A stretch of 64,000 nucleotides of DNA from positions 1 through 64,000 of the forward strand of contig JAIBEI010000033.1 in assembly GCA_019459055.1 (NCBI GenBank), given 5' to 3'. Shown here in pieces: positions 30,838-41,064 of this stretch. How positions within the stretch are numbered: the first letter of the stretch is position 1; each line of letters starts with the position of its first letter. A model generated the notes under the pieces. It searched no databases. It was not told the DNA's origin and saw nothing but the letters and a program-made list of their open reading frames with translations. A program made the position numbers and the translations under genes. The DNA is from Thiobacillus sp. Lineage in GTDB: Bacteria; Pseudomonadota; Gammaproteobacteria; Burkholderiales; Thiobacillaceae.

Positions 30838-33690
30838 TCAGCGCGCAGGCGGAAGCTGCTCGATCCAGGCGCGCATCTCAAGCGGGCGATGGAAGTAATA
30901 ACCCTGGAAGCGTTCGCAGCCTTGCTGGCGCAGGAAGGCAAGCTGGGCTGCGTTTTCCACCCCTTCGGCCACCACCTCCAAATGCAGGTGGTGCGCCATC
31001 GAGAGGATGGCATCCACCAGGACGACATCATTGAGGTCATGCGGAATGTCCTGCACGAAGCTCTTGTCGATCTTGAGTTCGGATAGCGGCAGGCGTTTGA
31101 GGTAGGCCAGCGACGAATAGCCGGTGCCGAAATCGTCGACGGAAAAGCGCAGGCCGAGCGCCCCCAGTTCGGTCATGCGCGCCACCGATTCGGAGGCGTG
31201 TTCGATCAGCAGGTTTTCGGTGATTTCCAGCGTAAGGTAGGACGGATCGGCGCCGGTGGTGGCAAGGATTTCCTTGACCCGTTGCACGAAATCGGCCTGA
31301 TGGAACTGCCGCGGGCTGACGTTGACGCCAATGCGCAGGCCGCGGCCCTCGGCATCGAGGCGGGCGATGAGCAGGCAGACTTCGTGCAGTACCCATTCCC
31401 CAATCGGCACGATCAGGCCGGAATCCTCCGCCAGCGGGATGAAGCTGGCCGGCATCACTAGGCCGCGTCGCGGGTGGCGCCAGCGCACCAGCGCCTCGGC
31501 CCCGATCACCTTGCCCTCGCCATCCACTTGCGATTGCAGGTGCAGTTCGAAGCTGCGTTCGCGCACCGCCTCGCGCAATTCTCGATCGAGTGCATAGCGC
31601 TCGGCAACGGCTTCCTGCATGGCGGGCTCGAAATAGGCCAGGGCGTTGCGGCCGCGCTCCTTGGCCCGGTACATGGCGGTATCGGCCTCGCGCATGAGGT
31701 CTTCCACGCTTTCCGTGCCCTTGGGAAACAGGGTGATGCCGATGCTGGCGCCGGTCACGTATTCCTGGCCGTCGATGCTGATCGTGTTTTCCAGTGCACC
31801 ACGAATCTTCTCCGCCACCGCCATCACCAGCGTGCCGGCGTCCTCAAGGTTTGCCGCCAGATCGGGCAGCAGGATCACGAATTCGTCGCCGCCCAGCCGC
31901 GCCACCGTATCGCCCAGCCGCATGTAATATTCCAGCCGCCGGGCCACCTCGCGCAGGACGGTATCGCCCATGGCATGGCCATGCACATCGTTGATGCGCT
32001 TGAACTGGTCGAGGTCGACGAACAGCACGGCGCCGCAGCGCCGCTTGCGGCGTGCGGCGGCCAGCGCCTGGGTCAGCCGGTCGAGGAACAGAATCCGGTT
32101 GGGCAGGCCGGTCAGCGCGTCATGGTAGGCCAGTCGCTCGATTTCGGCCTCGGCACGCCTGGCCTCAGTGACATCCAGGCAATGTCCGATATACCCCAGG
32201 AATTGGCCCTGGCTGCCAAAGCGCGCGCTGCCCTGGCCGATGATCCAGCGGTACTCGCCGCCGGTGTGGCACAGGCGATATTCCATGGAAAACGGCTCGC
32301 GACGATCGAAGGCTGCACGATAGATCTCGGTGCAGCGCGCACGGTCGTCGGGGTGCACGTCTTCGAGCCATCCCTGTCCCAGTTCCTGCTCCAGCGAGCG
32401 GCCGGTGAAACGCAGCCAGGGCTCGTTGAAGTAATCGAATTCCATGTCCGTCCCGGCCGTCCACACCAGCGCCTGTCCGCTGTTGGCCAGGGCGCGGAAA
32501 TGCAGTTCGCTGTTGGCCAGCTCCTCGCGCAGCAGGTACTCCTCCGACACATCGCGAAACACCAGCACCACCCCCTGTAGTTCCCCCCTGGCGCTGCGAA
32601 TCGGGGCGGCACTGTCGGCGATGTGGTGACGCGCACCATTTCGCGCCAGCAACGTGGTGTGGTTGGCCAGCCCCACCACCCGCCCCTCGCGGATGACGTG
32701 CGTCGCCGGAATCTCCGCCGGTTCGCCGGTGAGCGTATTCTGGATCACGAACACCTCGGCGACGCGACGTCCAAGGGCCTCGGCCTGGGACCAGCCGGTG
32801 AGGTTTTCCGCCACCGGATTCATCAGCGTGACGCGTTCTTCGGTATCGGTGGCCAGCAGGGCGTCACCGATGGAGTTGAGGGTGATGGCAAGCCGTTCCT
32901 CGCTGGTGCCCAAACTTTCCTGCGCCTCCTGGATGGCGCGCGCCATGGCATTGAAGTTCTCGGCCAGTACCGCGATCTCCTGCGGGCCCTGCTCCGGCAC
33001 CCGGACATCCAGCTGCCCGCTACGCAAGGCATTGGCCGCACGGCCCAGATTGCCCAGCGGCACGGCCAGGTAGCGATGCAGCAGCCAGCCCAGCAGGCCG
33101 ATCAGCAGCAAGGTGGCGATCAGGTCAGGGGCGCGCGCCTTGAACACGAAAGCGCGCATCGCCCGCCGCTCCTGGGTGAGATCGAAACCGATATACACCA
33201 TACCCAGTCGCTGGCTGCGCAACTGCCGCGGTTCGGGTTCGGCGGGGCGCGGGAAATACTGCATCGCGGCAACCCTGCTGCCGTCCGGGCTGAGGGTAAA
33301 GAACGCCGGCAGCCGTCCTTGTTTCTCTTGCGCGAAACGGCGCATATCGAAACCCGGCTGCACGTCGGCAGCGAGCCTGCCGCGCCAGACAGTACGGTGG
33401 GCCGCCAGGACGCGGCCGCTGTCGTCGAGCAGCAGCACGGCCTCCACGCGCGGGTCGGTCGCCGCCCGGGCTATATCGTCTTCCACCAGGCCGCGGTTGG
33501 TTTCCCAGCCCTGCTCCGCCATGTGCGCAAGATGTTCCGTCTGGCTCAGGATATCCGCCCTGGCCTGCTGGTCGAACTGTCCCAGGCGCTTGTGCAATGT
33601 ATTCGCCACCGAGATTCCCAGCATCACCAGCGCCAGCAGCGCCAGCCCCAGCGGCAAGGCGATGCGCAGCGGCAAATGTCGCATCGTCAT
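30838..33690 (-). CDS. Membrane sensor with PAS domains, GGDEF and EAL
   Basis: 950 residues. Membrane helix about 7-28, a periplasmic region to about 180, a second helix about 185-205, a HAMP linker, two PAS domains (about 265-385 and 395-515), GGDEF (about 525-690, with LGGDEF and the I-site RLGD) and EAL (about 700-945, with EAL, DDFGTGYSSL and EGVE). The periplasmic part suggests an external signal controlling c-di-GMP turnover. A 59-codon ORF (33687-33866) ends inside its start codon. Confidence 0.92.
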   Translation of the reverse strand: MTMRHLPLRIALPLGLALLALVMLGISVANTLHKRLGQFDQQARADILSQTEHLAHMAEQGWETNRGLVEDDIARAATDPRVEAVLLLDDSGRVLAAHRTVWRGRLAADVQPGFDMRRFAQEKQGRLPAFFTLSPDGSRVAAMQYFPRPAEPEPRQLRSQRLGMVYIGFDLTQERRAMRAFVFKARAPDLIATLLLIGLLGWLLHRYLAVPLGNLGRAANALRSGQLDVRVPEQGPQEIAVLAENFNAMARAIQEAQESLGTSEERLAITLNSIGDALLATDTEERVTLMNPVAENLTGWSQAEALGRRVAEVFVIQNTLTGEPAEIPATHVIREGRVVGLANHTTLLARNGARHHIADSAAPIRSARGELQGVVLVFRDVSEEYLLREELANSELHFRALANSGQALVWTAGTDMEFDYFNEPWLRFTGRSLEQELGQGWLEDVHPDDRARCTEIYRAAFDRREPFSMEYRLCHTGGEYRWIIGQGSARFGSQGQFLGYIGHCLDVTEARRAEAEIERLAYHDALTGLPNRILFLDRLTQALAAARRKRRCGAVLFVDLDQFKRINDVHGHAMGDTVLREVARRLEYYMRLGDTVARLGGDEFVILLPDLAANLEDAGTLVMAVAEKIRGALENTISIDGQEYVTGASIGITLFPKGTESVEDLMREADTAMYRAKERGRNALAYFEPAMQEAVAERYALDRELREAVRERSFELHLQSQVDGEGKVIGAEALVRWRHPRRGLVMPASFIPLAEDSGLIVPIGEWVLHEVCLLIARLDAEGRGLRIGVNVSPRQFHQADFVQRVKEILATTGADPSYLTLEITENLLIEHASESVARMTELGALGLRFSVDDFGTGYSSLAYLKRLPLSELKIDKSFVQDIPHDLNDVVLVDAILSMAHHLHLEVVAEGVENAAQLAFLRQQGCERFQGYYFHRPLEMRAWIEQLPPAR

Positions 33691-33866
33691 GACAAGGCCG
33701 GGGAAAAATGGGGAGGCCAGCCCTTCCAGTGCGAGGGCCTGTTGCTGGAATCCGCACTGGTGGAATCATCAGAAACCGGGATGGTGGGCACGTGGCCGCC
33801 GCCTTCTGCGCCCGCAGGATTCGCCCACGCGCTGGCAACAAGAAATCGGCGACGCCCCTGGTTCAT
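33687..33866 (-). CDS. 59-residue ORF with twin-arginine-like start, coupled to the sensor gene
   Basis: ATG at 33866 is preceded by AAAAGGAGGACTG, an almost ideal ribosome site. The product starts MNQGRRRFLVAS, like a Tat or signal leader, then a Gly/Ser/Pro-rich hydrophilic part with no known domain. The stop (TGA) overlaps the ATG of the 950-residue sensor (ATGA). It may be a decayed periplasmic partner of the sensor or a leader for translational coupling. Confidence 0.5.
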   Translation of the reverse strand: MNQGRRRFLVASAWANPAGAEGGGHVPTIPVSDDSTSADSSNRPSHWKGWPPHFSPALS

Positions 33867-34073
33867 CAGTCCTCCTTTTGCATGGTTCCCCGCATCGCCT
33901 CCCGCAAGCGCGCTTTTTGCCGGGAAACCGATCTCTACGAACCAAATTTGTTGTTTTCGACTCATGTGGCTTTATTCTGGCATGAATAAAGTTAAAGCAT
34001 TAAAGCAAATTCGCCAGCGGGAAACGTCGAACCGCGATACGCATTCCCTCTTTTGCCTGAAAGACGAACCGAA

Positions 34074-35357
34074 ATGGATGAACTGATCGCCTGGCTGCCT
34101 GCCGAACTGGTCACACTGCCGCGCTACGTGGTGGCGCTGGCGATCGGCCTCTTGATGGGACTGGAGCGCGAGCGCAACCCGGCAGCGAAAGCAGGGTTGC
34201 GCACCTTTGCCCTGACCGCACTGTTCGGCGTGCTGACAGCGCATCTGTCAACCGAACTGGGCGCGCCGTGGCTGGTCGCGGTGGGCCTGCTGCTGGTCGG
34301 CGGCATGATGATCGCGGCCTATCTGCGCTCGCCGCAACCCGCGGACGGCGACCCGGGCACGACGACGGTGGCGGCACTGATACTGTGCTACGGCCTCGGC
34401 GTGCTGGTGTGGCACGACGAAATCCAGCTGGCGGTAATGCTGGGGATCGCGGCGACCATGCTGCTGTATTTCAAGCCGGAACTGCGCGGCCTGAGCGAGC
34501 ATCTCTCACGGCGCGACCTGCTGTCGGTACTGCAGTTCGCGGTGCTGGCGCTGATCATCCTGCCGCTGCTGCCGAACCAGGATTACGGCCCCTACGGGGC
34601 GATCAACCCGCACCAGGTCTGGTGGATGGTGGTGCTGATCGCGGGCGTCGGGCTGGCGGGCTATGCCGCGCTGCGCGTGGTCGGGCAGGAACGTGGCGCG
34701 GTGATGCTGGGCCTGCTCGGCGGGCTGGTGTCGTCCACCGCCACCACGCTCACCTTCAGCCGCCACGCCCGTGCCAGCAGTGCAATGCTGCCGGTCGCGG
34801 TGATCGTCATCGTGCTGGCCAACCTGGTGGTGCTGGTGCGCCTGGGCGTGCTGGCTGCGATGCTGGCGCCAGAGGTGATGCCGCAGCTGTTGCCGGTGCT
34901 GATCGGCGGGCTGGTCGTCGGCGGACTCGGCGCGGCCTATGGCGTGCACCGGCTGCAGCCGCAGGGCGAACTGCCCGCGCTGGCGATGGGCAATCCCACC
35001 GAACTGCGCACGGCGCTGGGCTTTGGCCTGCTGTATGCGGTGGTGCTGCTGGCTGCGGCGTGGTTGTCCGACTGGCTGGGCACACGCGGACTGTACGCGG
35101 TGGCGCTGGTGTCGGGACTTACCGATGTCGACGCCATCACGCTGTCCAGCCTGCGTCTGCACAATCTTGGTCAACTGCCGGTGGCGATTCTGGTCAACGT
35201 CATCACGCTCGCGGTGCTGGCCAATCTGGTCTTCAAATCGATGCTCACCCTGGCCATCGGCGGCTGGCAGATGGCGCGCCATGCGATGGCAGGCATGGGC
35301 GCGCTAGGGCTGGGACTGGTCGTGGCCTGGGCTATAATCCGGGGCTTTTCCGCCTAG
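34074..35357 (+). CDS. MgtC/SapB-type membrane protein with DUF4010
   Basis: 427 residues, about 12 hydrophobic helices. The N-terminal part has the MgtC family LLMGLERERNP and KAGLRTFALTALFGVL blocks; the C-terminal part resembles DUF4010 (TATTLTFSRHAR, and GLTDVDAITLSS). Inner membrane; MgtC-type proteins are linked to magnesium stress and modulation of the ATP synthase, but long DUF4010 variants have no established role. Start at the ATG (34074); a TTG 21 bases earlier is possible. Confidence 0.82.
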   Translation: MDELIAWLPAELVTLPRYVVALAIGLLMGLERERNPAAKAGLRTFALTALFGVLTAHLSTELGAPWLVAVGLLLVGGMMIAAYLRSPQPADGDPGTTTVAALILCYGLGVLVWHDEIQLAVMLGIAATMLLYFKPELRGLSEHLSRRDLLSVLQFAVLALIILPLLPNQDYGPYGAINPHQVWWMVVLIAGVGLAGYAALRVVGQERGAVMLGLLGGLVSSTATTLTFSRHARASSAMLPVAVIVIVLANLVVLVRLGVLAAMLAPEVMPQLLPVLIGGLVVGGLGAAYGVHRLQPQGELPALAMGNPTELRTALGFGLLYAVVLLAAAWLSDWLGTRGLYAVALVSGLTDVDAITLSSLRLHNLGQLPVAILVNVITLAVLANLVFKSMLTLAIGGWQMARHAMAGMGALGLGLVVAWAIIRGFSA

Positions 35358-35371
35358 CCACACACTCAATC

Positions 35372-36476
35372 ATGGAAGCCGAAAGCCTCAATCAGATCGA
35401 ATCCCAACTCGCCGACCTGGGCGAGCGTGCCACCCAACTCAGGGGGTTTCTTTGACTACGCAGTAAAGAAAGACCGCCTGGAAGAAGTCAGCCGCCTGGC
35501 CGAAGCGCCGGATTTCTGGAACGACGCCGAGAAGGCGCAGGAACTCGGCCGCGAACGCAAGTCACTGGAAGACGTGGTGCTGGTGCTCGACCGGGTGGCG
35601 TCGGGCCTCAAGGACGCTGGCGAGTTGTTCGAGATGGCGCGCGAGGAGAACGATGACGACACTCTGGCCGCCGTGCAGTCCGACATCGCCGCCATCGAAA
35701 AAGAAGTCTCCACGCTGGAATTCCGCCGCATGTTCAACCACCCGGCCGACCCCAGCAACTGCTTCATCGACATCCAGGCCGGCGCCGGCGGCACCGAAGC
35801 CTGCGACTGGGCCTCGATGCTGCTGCGGCAATACCTGAAATACGCCGAACGCAAGGGCTTCAAGGCCGAGCTGCTGGAAGAATCCGACGGCGACGTCGCC
35901 GGCATCAAGTCCGCCTCGATCAAGGTCGAGGGCGACTACGCCTACGGCACCCTGCGCACCGAAACCGGGGTGCACCGCCTGGTGCGCAAATCGCCGTTCG
36001 ACTCGTCCGGCGGGCGCCACACCTCGTTCGCCAGCGTGTTCGTCTACCCGGAAGTCGACGACTCGATCGAGATCGACATCAACCCGGCCGATCTGCGCGT
36101 CGACACCTACCGCGCGTCCGGCGCCGGCGGCCAGCACATCAACAAGACCGACTCCGCGGTGCGCATCACCCACCTCCCCAGCGGCATCGTGGTGCAGTGC
36201 CAGAACGACCGCTCGCAGCACAAGAACCGCGCCGAGGCGATGTCGATGCTGAAATCCAAAATGTACGAAGCCGAACTGCGCCGCCGCCAGGTCGAGCAGG
36301 ACAAGCTCGAAGCCGGCAAGTCGGACGTCGGCTGGGGCCACCAGATCCGCAGCTACGTGCTCGACCAGTCGCGCATCAAGGACCTGCGTACCAACGTCGA
36401 AGCCACCAACACGCAAAAAGTGCTCGACGGCGACCTCGACATGTTCATCGAGGCGAGTCTGAAACAGGGCGTGTAA
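35372..36476 (+). CDS. prfB: Peptide chain release factor 2 (programmed +1 frameshift)
   Basis: Translation starts at ATG 35372, runs 27 codons to CTT (35450-35452), then shifts +1 past the in-frame TGA (35453-35455) and continues from GAC at 35454 to 36476: joined product about 367 residues. RF2 recognises UGA/UAA stops and releases peptides. Diagnostic motifs: codon-recognition SPF tripeptide in [10 protein letters not shown], and the catalytic GGQ in SGAGGQHIN. Confidence 0.95.
35441..35456 (+). promoter_or_regulatory. prfB autoregulatory frameshift site
   Basis: AGGGGG (internal Shine-Dalgarno, 35441-35446), TTT, the slippery CTT and TGA-C follow. When RF2 is scarce the ribosome pauses at TGA and slips +1, making more RF2. 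This matches the known bacterial prfB element. Confidence 0.93.
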
Positions 36477-36603
36477 GCGGCGGGGTTCCTGCGGAAGTCG
36501 CCAAATGTAAACTTTGACCGACTATGCATGAAGGGAATCGATGATGGTCATGCACCTGCGCCGCCAGCCGGACTATTGGCAGAGCAGAACGGCCTAAACG
36601 ACT

Positions 36604-38403
36604 TCAGCCTTCCGCCACCACCGCCAGCACCGCCTCGCCGTAGGCTTCCAGCTTCTTCGTCCCCAGCCCCGATATCTCGCCCAGCTCCGCCAGCGTCGCG
36701 GGCCGGCGGGCGGCGATCTCGCGCAGGGTGGCGTTGTGCAGGATGACGTAGGCGGGCACGCCCTTCTCGTTGGCAGTTTCGCGGCGCCAGGCACTCAGGG
36801 ATAGGAACAGCGGATCTTCGTCGTTGTGCATGCCTTCGCCGGAACTGGGGGTGAAGCGCGACTTTTTGCTGCGGGCTGGCCGGACTTCGATGGCACGCAG
36901 CATGACGGTTTCCTCGCCCTTCAGCACCGGTTTGGCTGCTTGAGTAAGCTTGAGCGCGCCGTAGGCGGTGTGGTCGACCTCCAATAATCCGCGCACCACC
37001 AGCTGGCGCAACACGGTGCGCCAGACCTTGTCGGTTTGCGTCGCACCAATGCCGAACACGCTCAACTGGTTGTGGCCGAAGCGGTCAATCTTCTCGGTGG
37101 TCTTGCCGAGCAGCACATCGAGCACGTGGCCGGCGCCGAAGCGCTGGCCGGTACGGTAGACGGTGGAGAGCAGCTTTTGCGCGGCTTCGGTGCCGTCCCA
37201 CAGGGTCGGCGGGTTGAGGCAGACATCGCAGTTGCCGCAGGGCTGGCTGGCTTCGCCGAAATAGCTCAAAAGCGCAACGCGGCGGCAGCTGGCCGCCTCG
37301 CACAGGCCGACCAGGGCGTCGAGCTTGGCGTGGCCGACGCGCTTGTGCGCGTCTTCGGCCTCGCCCTCGTCGATGAAGCGGCGCTGGGTGACGACGTCCT
37401 GCAGGCCCCACGCCATCCATGCCTCGGCAGGCTCACCGTCGCGGCCGGCGCGGCCGGTTTCCTGATAGTAGCCTTCGACCGATTTCGGCAGGTCGAGGTG
37501 GGCGACGAAGCGCACGTCGGGCTTGTCGATGCCCATGCCGAACGCGAGGGTGGCGACCATGACGACGCTGTCCTCGCGCAGGAATTTTTCCTGATGACGG
37601 CGGCGCGTTTCGTTGTCCATGCCGCCGTGGTAGGGCAATGCGGTGAGGCCGGCCTGCCTGAGCGCGTCGGCGGTTTCCTCGACCTTCTTGCGCGTGCTGC
37701 AGTAGACGATGCCGGCTTCGCCTTTGTGCTCGCCGAGGAAATCGAGCAACTGGCGGCGCGGCTCGGATTTTTCGCTGATGCGGTAGCGGATGTTGGGGCG
37801 GTCGAAGCTGGCGACGAACACCCGCGCGGCGCCGAGATCGAGCCGGGTGAGGATTTCCGCGCGGGTCGCGGCATCGGCGGTGGCGGTGAGCGCGATGCGC
37901 GGCACCTCGGGAAAGCGCTCGTGCAGCGCCGACAGGCCGAGGTATTCCGGGCGGAAATCGTGCCCCCATTGCGACACGCAGTGCGCCTCGTCGATCGCAA
38001 ACAGCGCGACGCGCGCCTGTTCGAGCAGAGACTGGAAACGCGGCGTGAGCAGGCGCTCCGGGGCGACGTAGAGCAATTTCAATTGCCCGGAAACGAATTC
38101 GCGCTCGACCCGCATCGCCGCCGCGCCATCCTGGCTCGAATTCAGAAACTCGGCGGCGATGCCGAGTTCTTTCAGCGCCGCGACCTGGTCCTGCATCAGC
38201 GCGATCAGCGGCGACACCACCACCGCGCAGCCCTCGCGCAGCAGCGCGGGAATCTGGAAGCACAGCGACTTGCCGCCGCCGGTCGGCATCAGCACCAGCG
38301 CGTCGCCGCCGGCCACGACGGTGTCGACGACGGCGGCCTGCTCGCCGCGGAACGCGGGATAGCCGAAGACACGGTTGAGCAGGCTTAAAGGGGTGTCGGG
38401 CAT
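36604..38403 (-). CDS. recQ: ATP-dependent DNA helicase RecQ
   Basis: 599 residues, normal length. Walker A in PTGGGKSLCFQIP, DEAH box in FAIDEAHCVSQWGHDFRPEY, helicase motif VI in QETGRAGRDG, the zinc-binding RQC domain with a CGNCDVC cluster, a winged-helix part and a C-terminal HRDC domain (about 515-595). It unwinds DNA in recombination and fork repair. Start at ATG 38403; an upstream TTG is possible. Convergent with prfB over 127 bases without a terminator. Confidence 0.95.
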   Translation of the reverse strand: MPDTPLSLLNRVFGYPAFRGEQAAVVDTVVAGGDALVLMPTGGGKSLCFQIPALLREGCAVVVSPLIALMQDQVAALKELGIAAEFLNSSQDGAAAMRVEREFVSGQLKLLYVAPERLLTPRFQSLLEQARVALFAIDEAHCVSQWGHDFRPEYLGLSALHERFPEVPRIALTATADAATRAEILTRLDLGAARVFVASFDRPNIRYRISEKSEPRRQLLDFLGEHKGEAGIVYCSTRKKVEETADALRQAGLTALPYHGGMDNETRRRHQEKFLREDSVVMVATLAFGMGIDKPDVRFVAHLDLPKSVEGYYQETGRAGRDGEPAEAWMAWGLQDVVTQRRFIDEGEAEDAHKRVGHAKLDALVGLCEAASCRRVALLSYFGEASQPCGNCDVCLNPPTLWDGTEAAQKLLSTVYRTGQRFGAGHVLDVLLGKTTEKIDRFGHNQLSVFGIGATQTDKVWRTVLRQLVVRGLLEVDHTAYGALKLTQAAKPVLKGEETVMLRAIEVRPARSKKSRFTPSSGEGMHNDEDPLFLSLSAWRRETANEKGVPAYVILHNATLREIAARRPATLAELGEISGLGTKKLEAYGEAVLAVVAEG

Positions 38404-38428
38404 GGGCAAGAAAGGGGTGGCAAGGAGC

Positions 38429-38458
38429 GTGTCACATTGGCTATAATTGTGTCACATT
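38429..38458 (+). promoter_or_regulatory. Promoter with paired repeats for the toxin-antitoxin operon
   Basis: GTGTCACATT occurs twice, at 38429-38438 and 38449-38458, 20 bp apart, flanking a perfect TATAAT (38442-38447). This fits an antitoxin operator overlapping the promoter. The ATG of the antitoxin lies 33 bases after the second copy. Confidence 0.5.
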
Positions 38459-38491
38459 TTGCGCTGCTTGAATCCTTTGGGAGGCTGCCAC

Positions 38492-38725
38492 ATGAAAACC
38501 CTGACCATCCGCGAAGCCCGCGAAGGGCTGTCGCACCCCGACCAGATGTTCGCCGACGCCGACGAAGTGCTGGTGGTGAAGCATGGCGAGCCGGTTGCGC
38601 GGATTCTGCCGATCAAACCGCGCAAGAAAGCCTTCCGTTCGCTCGCAGCATTTCGTGCCAGCCAGCCGTTTCAGGAGATTCCCAGCGAAGTTCTGATTAG
38701 CGAAGACCGCGAAGACCGTTTCTGA
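38492..38725 (+). CDS. Type II antitoxin, Phd/YefM-like
   Basis: 77 residues. The MKTLTIREARE start and DEVLVVKHGEPVARILPI block match Phd/YefM-type antitoxins, whose N-terminal half binds DNA and C-terminal half wraps the toxin. It overlaps the toxin ORF by one base (TGATG), the usual organisation. GGGAGG precedes the start. Confidence 0.8.
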   Translation: MKTLTIREAREGLSHPDQMFADADEVLVVKHGEPVARILPIKPRKKAFRSLAAFRASQPFQEIPSEVLISEDREDRF

Positions 38726-39153
38726 TGATTTATGTCGATACCAGCGCGCTGGTGAAACGCTACATCAGCGAAGCGGGCAGCGATGCATTCGATGCTTTCT
38801 TTCTGGCGCAAGCCCCGCTCGCGATCAGCCGTTTGACCATCGTGGAAATGCGTTGCGCGCTGGCGCACCGCCGCCGCAACCAGCAGATTTCGCCCACACT
38901 CGAAACCCAAGTGCTTGAAGCCTTTCGGCTCGATGTGCAGGACGGCGCCCTTGCAGTTTCGCCTTTCCTGGAGGATGACCTGACGCTGGCCTACCACTTG
39001 ATGGACGAGGTCGCCGAATTGCCTTTGCGCACGTTGGATGCGCTGCACCTCGCTGTCGCCCGACGGCATTCCATTCCGGCATTTTCAACTGCCGACAAAA
39101 AACAGGCCGAAGCCGCGCAGCAGCTCGGTTTCGTGCTCCACCGTTTCGATTGA
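38725..39153 (+). CDS. PIN-domain toxin (VapC-type ribonuclease)
   Basis: 142 residues. Acidic PIN residues: the N-terminal [12 protein letters not shown] in [13 protein letters not shown] in [10 protein letters not shown] and the final [11 protein letters not shown]. VapC toxins cleave RNA, often tRNA, when free of antitoxin. The start overlaps the antitoxin stop. 11 bases before lysS. Target unknown. Confidence 0.85.
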   Translation: MIYVDTSALVKRYISEAGSDAFDAFFLAQAPLAISRLTIVEMRCALAHRRRNQQISPTLETQVLEAFRLDVQDGALAVSPFLEDDLTLAYHLMDEVAELPLRTLDALHLAVARRHSIPAFSTADKKQAEAAQQLGFVLHRFD

Positions 39154-39164
39154 CCTTAGCCGCC

Positions 39165-40673
39165 ATGAACACCGAAAACACCGCCCCCCTACAAGACGAA
39201 AACCAGATCATTGCCGAACGCCGCGCCAAGCTCGCCGCGATCCGCGAGGCAGGCGCCGTCGCCTTCCCCAACGATTTCGAGCGCCGCGACTACGCCGGCA
39301 AGCTGGCCGCCGCCCACGGCGACAAGAGCAAGGAAGCGCTGGAAGCCGAAGCCGTCCCGGTCCAACTCGCCGGCCGCATGATGCTCAAACGCGTGATGGG
39401 CAAAGCCAGCTTCGCCACCCTGCAGGACATGAGCGGGCGCATCCAGGCGTACGTATCCAACGACCTCACCGGCATCGAGTCGCACGACGCGTTCAAGCAC
39501 TGGGACCTGGGTGATTTCATCGGCGTCACCGGCACCCTGTTCAAGACCAACAAGGGCGAGCTGACCATCCAGGCGAAGTCGATCCGCCTGCTGTCGAAGG
39601 CGCTGCGCCCGCTGCCGGAGAAATTCCACGGTCTTGCCGACCAGGAGCAGAAATACCGCCAGCGCTACCTCGACCTCATCACCAACGACGATGCGCGCGA
39701 GACCTTCATGCGGCGCTCGAAGATCATCCAGGCCATCCGGACGTTCATGGTCGAGCGTGATTTTCTCGAAGTCGAGACGCCGATGATGCATCCCATCCCC
39801 GGCGGCGCCGCGGCCAAGCCCTTCGCCACCCACCACAACGCGCTCGACATGGAACTGTTCCTGCGCATCGCACCCGAGCTGTATCTCAAGCGGCTGGTGG
39901 TCGGCGGCTTCGAAAAGGTGTTCGAGATCAACCGCAACTTCCGCAACGAAGGCTTGAGCACCCGGCACAACCCCGAGTTCACCATGATGGAGTTCTACGA
40001 GGCCTACCGCGAATACCGCTACCTGATGGACTTCACCGAGGCGCTGATCCGCGCCGCCGCGATCGCCGCCACCGGCTCGACCACCGTCCTTTACCAAGGC
40101 CAAGAAATCGAACTCGGCGCGCCGTTTGCCCGCCTCACCATCGTCGACGCGATCCGCAAATACAATCCGCACTACACCGTTGAGCAGCTGAACGACCGCG
40201 ACTGGCTGATCGGCCAGTTCGTCGCGATGAAGGCGAAGTACCGCCCGCAGGACGGGCTCGGCGGCCTGCAGCTTTCCTTCTTCGAGGAAACCACCGAAGC
40301 GCTCCTGATCCAGCCGACCTTCATCATCGACTACCCGGCCGAAGTCTCGCCGCTGGCGCGCCGCTCGGATGCCCAGCCCGACATCACCGAACGCTTCGAG
40401 CTCTTCATCACCGGCCGCGAGATGGCCAACGGCTTCTCCGAGCTCAACGACGCCGAGGACCAGGCCGAACGCTTCATGGAACAGGTGCGGCACAAGGAAG
40501 CCGGCGACGAGGAAGCGATGCACTACGACGCCGACTTCATCCGTTCGCTGGAGCACGGCCTGCCGCCCACCGGCGGCTGCGGCATCGGCATCGACCGCCT
40601 GGTGATGCTCTTGACCGATTCGCCCAGCATCCGCGACGTCATCCTCTTCCCGCAAATGAGGCGGGAAAGTTAA
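39165..40673 (+). CDS. lysS: Lysyl-tRNA synthetase, class II
   Basis: 502 residues. Class II motifs: motif 2 ([23 protein letters not shown]) and motif 3 ([12 protein letters not shown]), with an N-terminal OB-fold anticodon-binding domain (about 65-150). Charges tRNA-Lys with lysine. Start at ATG 39165. It ends FPQMRRES; a near-copy of the last codons continues beyond the stop (see findings). Confidence 0.96.
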   Translation: MNTENTAPLQDENQIIAERRAKLAAIREAGAVAFPNDFERRDYAGKLAAAHGDKSKEALEAEAVPVQLAGRMMLKRVMGKASFATLQDMSGRIQAYVSNDLTGIESHDAFKHWDLGDFIGVTGTLFKTNKGELTIQAKSIRLLSKALRPLPEKFHGLADQEQKYRQRYLDLITNDDARETFMRRSKIIQAIRTFMVERDFLEVETPMMHPIPGGAAAKPFATHHNALDMELFLRIAPELYLKRLVVGGFEKVFEINRNFRNEGLSTRHNPEFTMMEFYEAYREYRYLMDFTEALIRAAAIAATGSTTVLYQGQEIELGAPFARLTIVDAIRKYNPHYTVEQLNDRDWLIGQFVAMKAKYRPQDGLGGLQLSFFEETTEALLIQPTFIIDYPAEVSPLARRSDAQPDITERFELFITGREMANGFSELNDAEDQAERFMEQVRHKEAGDEEAMHYDADFIRSLEHGLPPTGGCGIGIDRLVMLLTDSPSIRDVILFPQMRRES

Positions 40674-40713
40674 ATGAGCCCGCAGATGCGGCGCGAAGGC
40701 TGACCCTGCAGCC

Positions 40714-41064
40714 ATGGGGCAATACGCTCTCAAGATCGCCCTGTCCGCGCTGATCCTCGTCGTCGTTGCCGAAGTGGCCAAGCGCAGCACGTTCTGGGCG
40801 GCGGCCGTGGCTTCGCTGCCGCTCATCTCGCTGCTAGCGTTTGTCTGGCTGTATCTCGACACCGGCGACGTGCAGAAGGTTGCCGCGCTCTCCAGCGGAA
40901 TTTTCTGGCTGGTGCTGCCCTCGCTGCTGCTGTTTGTGCTGCTGCCGTTTCTGCTGCGCAATGGCCTCGGCTTCTGGTTCAGCCTGGCCGCCTCCAGCGC
41001 CGCCACGGCACTGGCCTATCTGGGCATGGTCAAGCTGCTGGGCATGTTTGGCATTCGCCTGTAA
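40714..41064 (+). CDS. DUF3147 membrane protein
   Basis: 116 residues, four hydrophobic helices. The GQYALKIALSALILVVVAEVAKR start matches DUF3147, a small inner-membrane family of unknown function. It follows lysS with 40 bases between, on the same strand. Confidence 0.7.
   Translation: MGQYALKIALSALILVVVAEVAKRSTFWAAAVASLPLISLLAFVWLYLDTGDVQKVAALSSGIFWLVLPSLLLFVLLPFLLRNGLGFWFSLAASSAATALAYLGMVKLLGMFGIRL

Noticed and set aside
36477..36603. Terminator between convergent prfB and recQ
   Set aside because: No stem with a T-run was found in the 127 bases.
39189..41006. 605-codon antisense ORF over lysS
   Set aside because: Shadow frame; repetitive acidic/valine composition and no domain.
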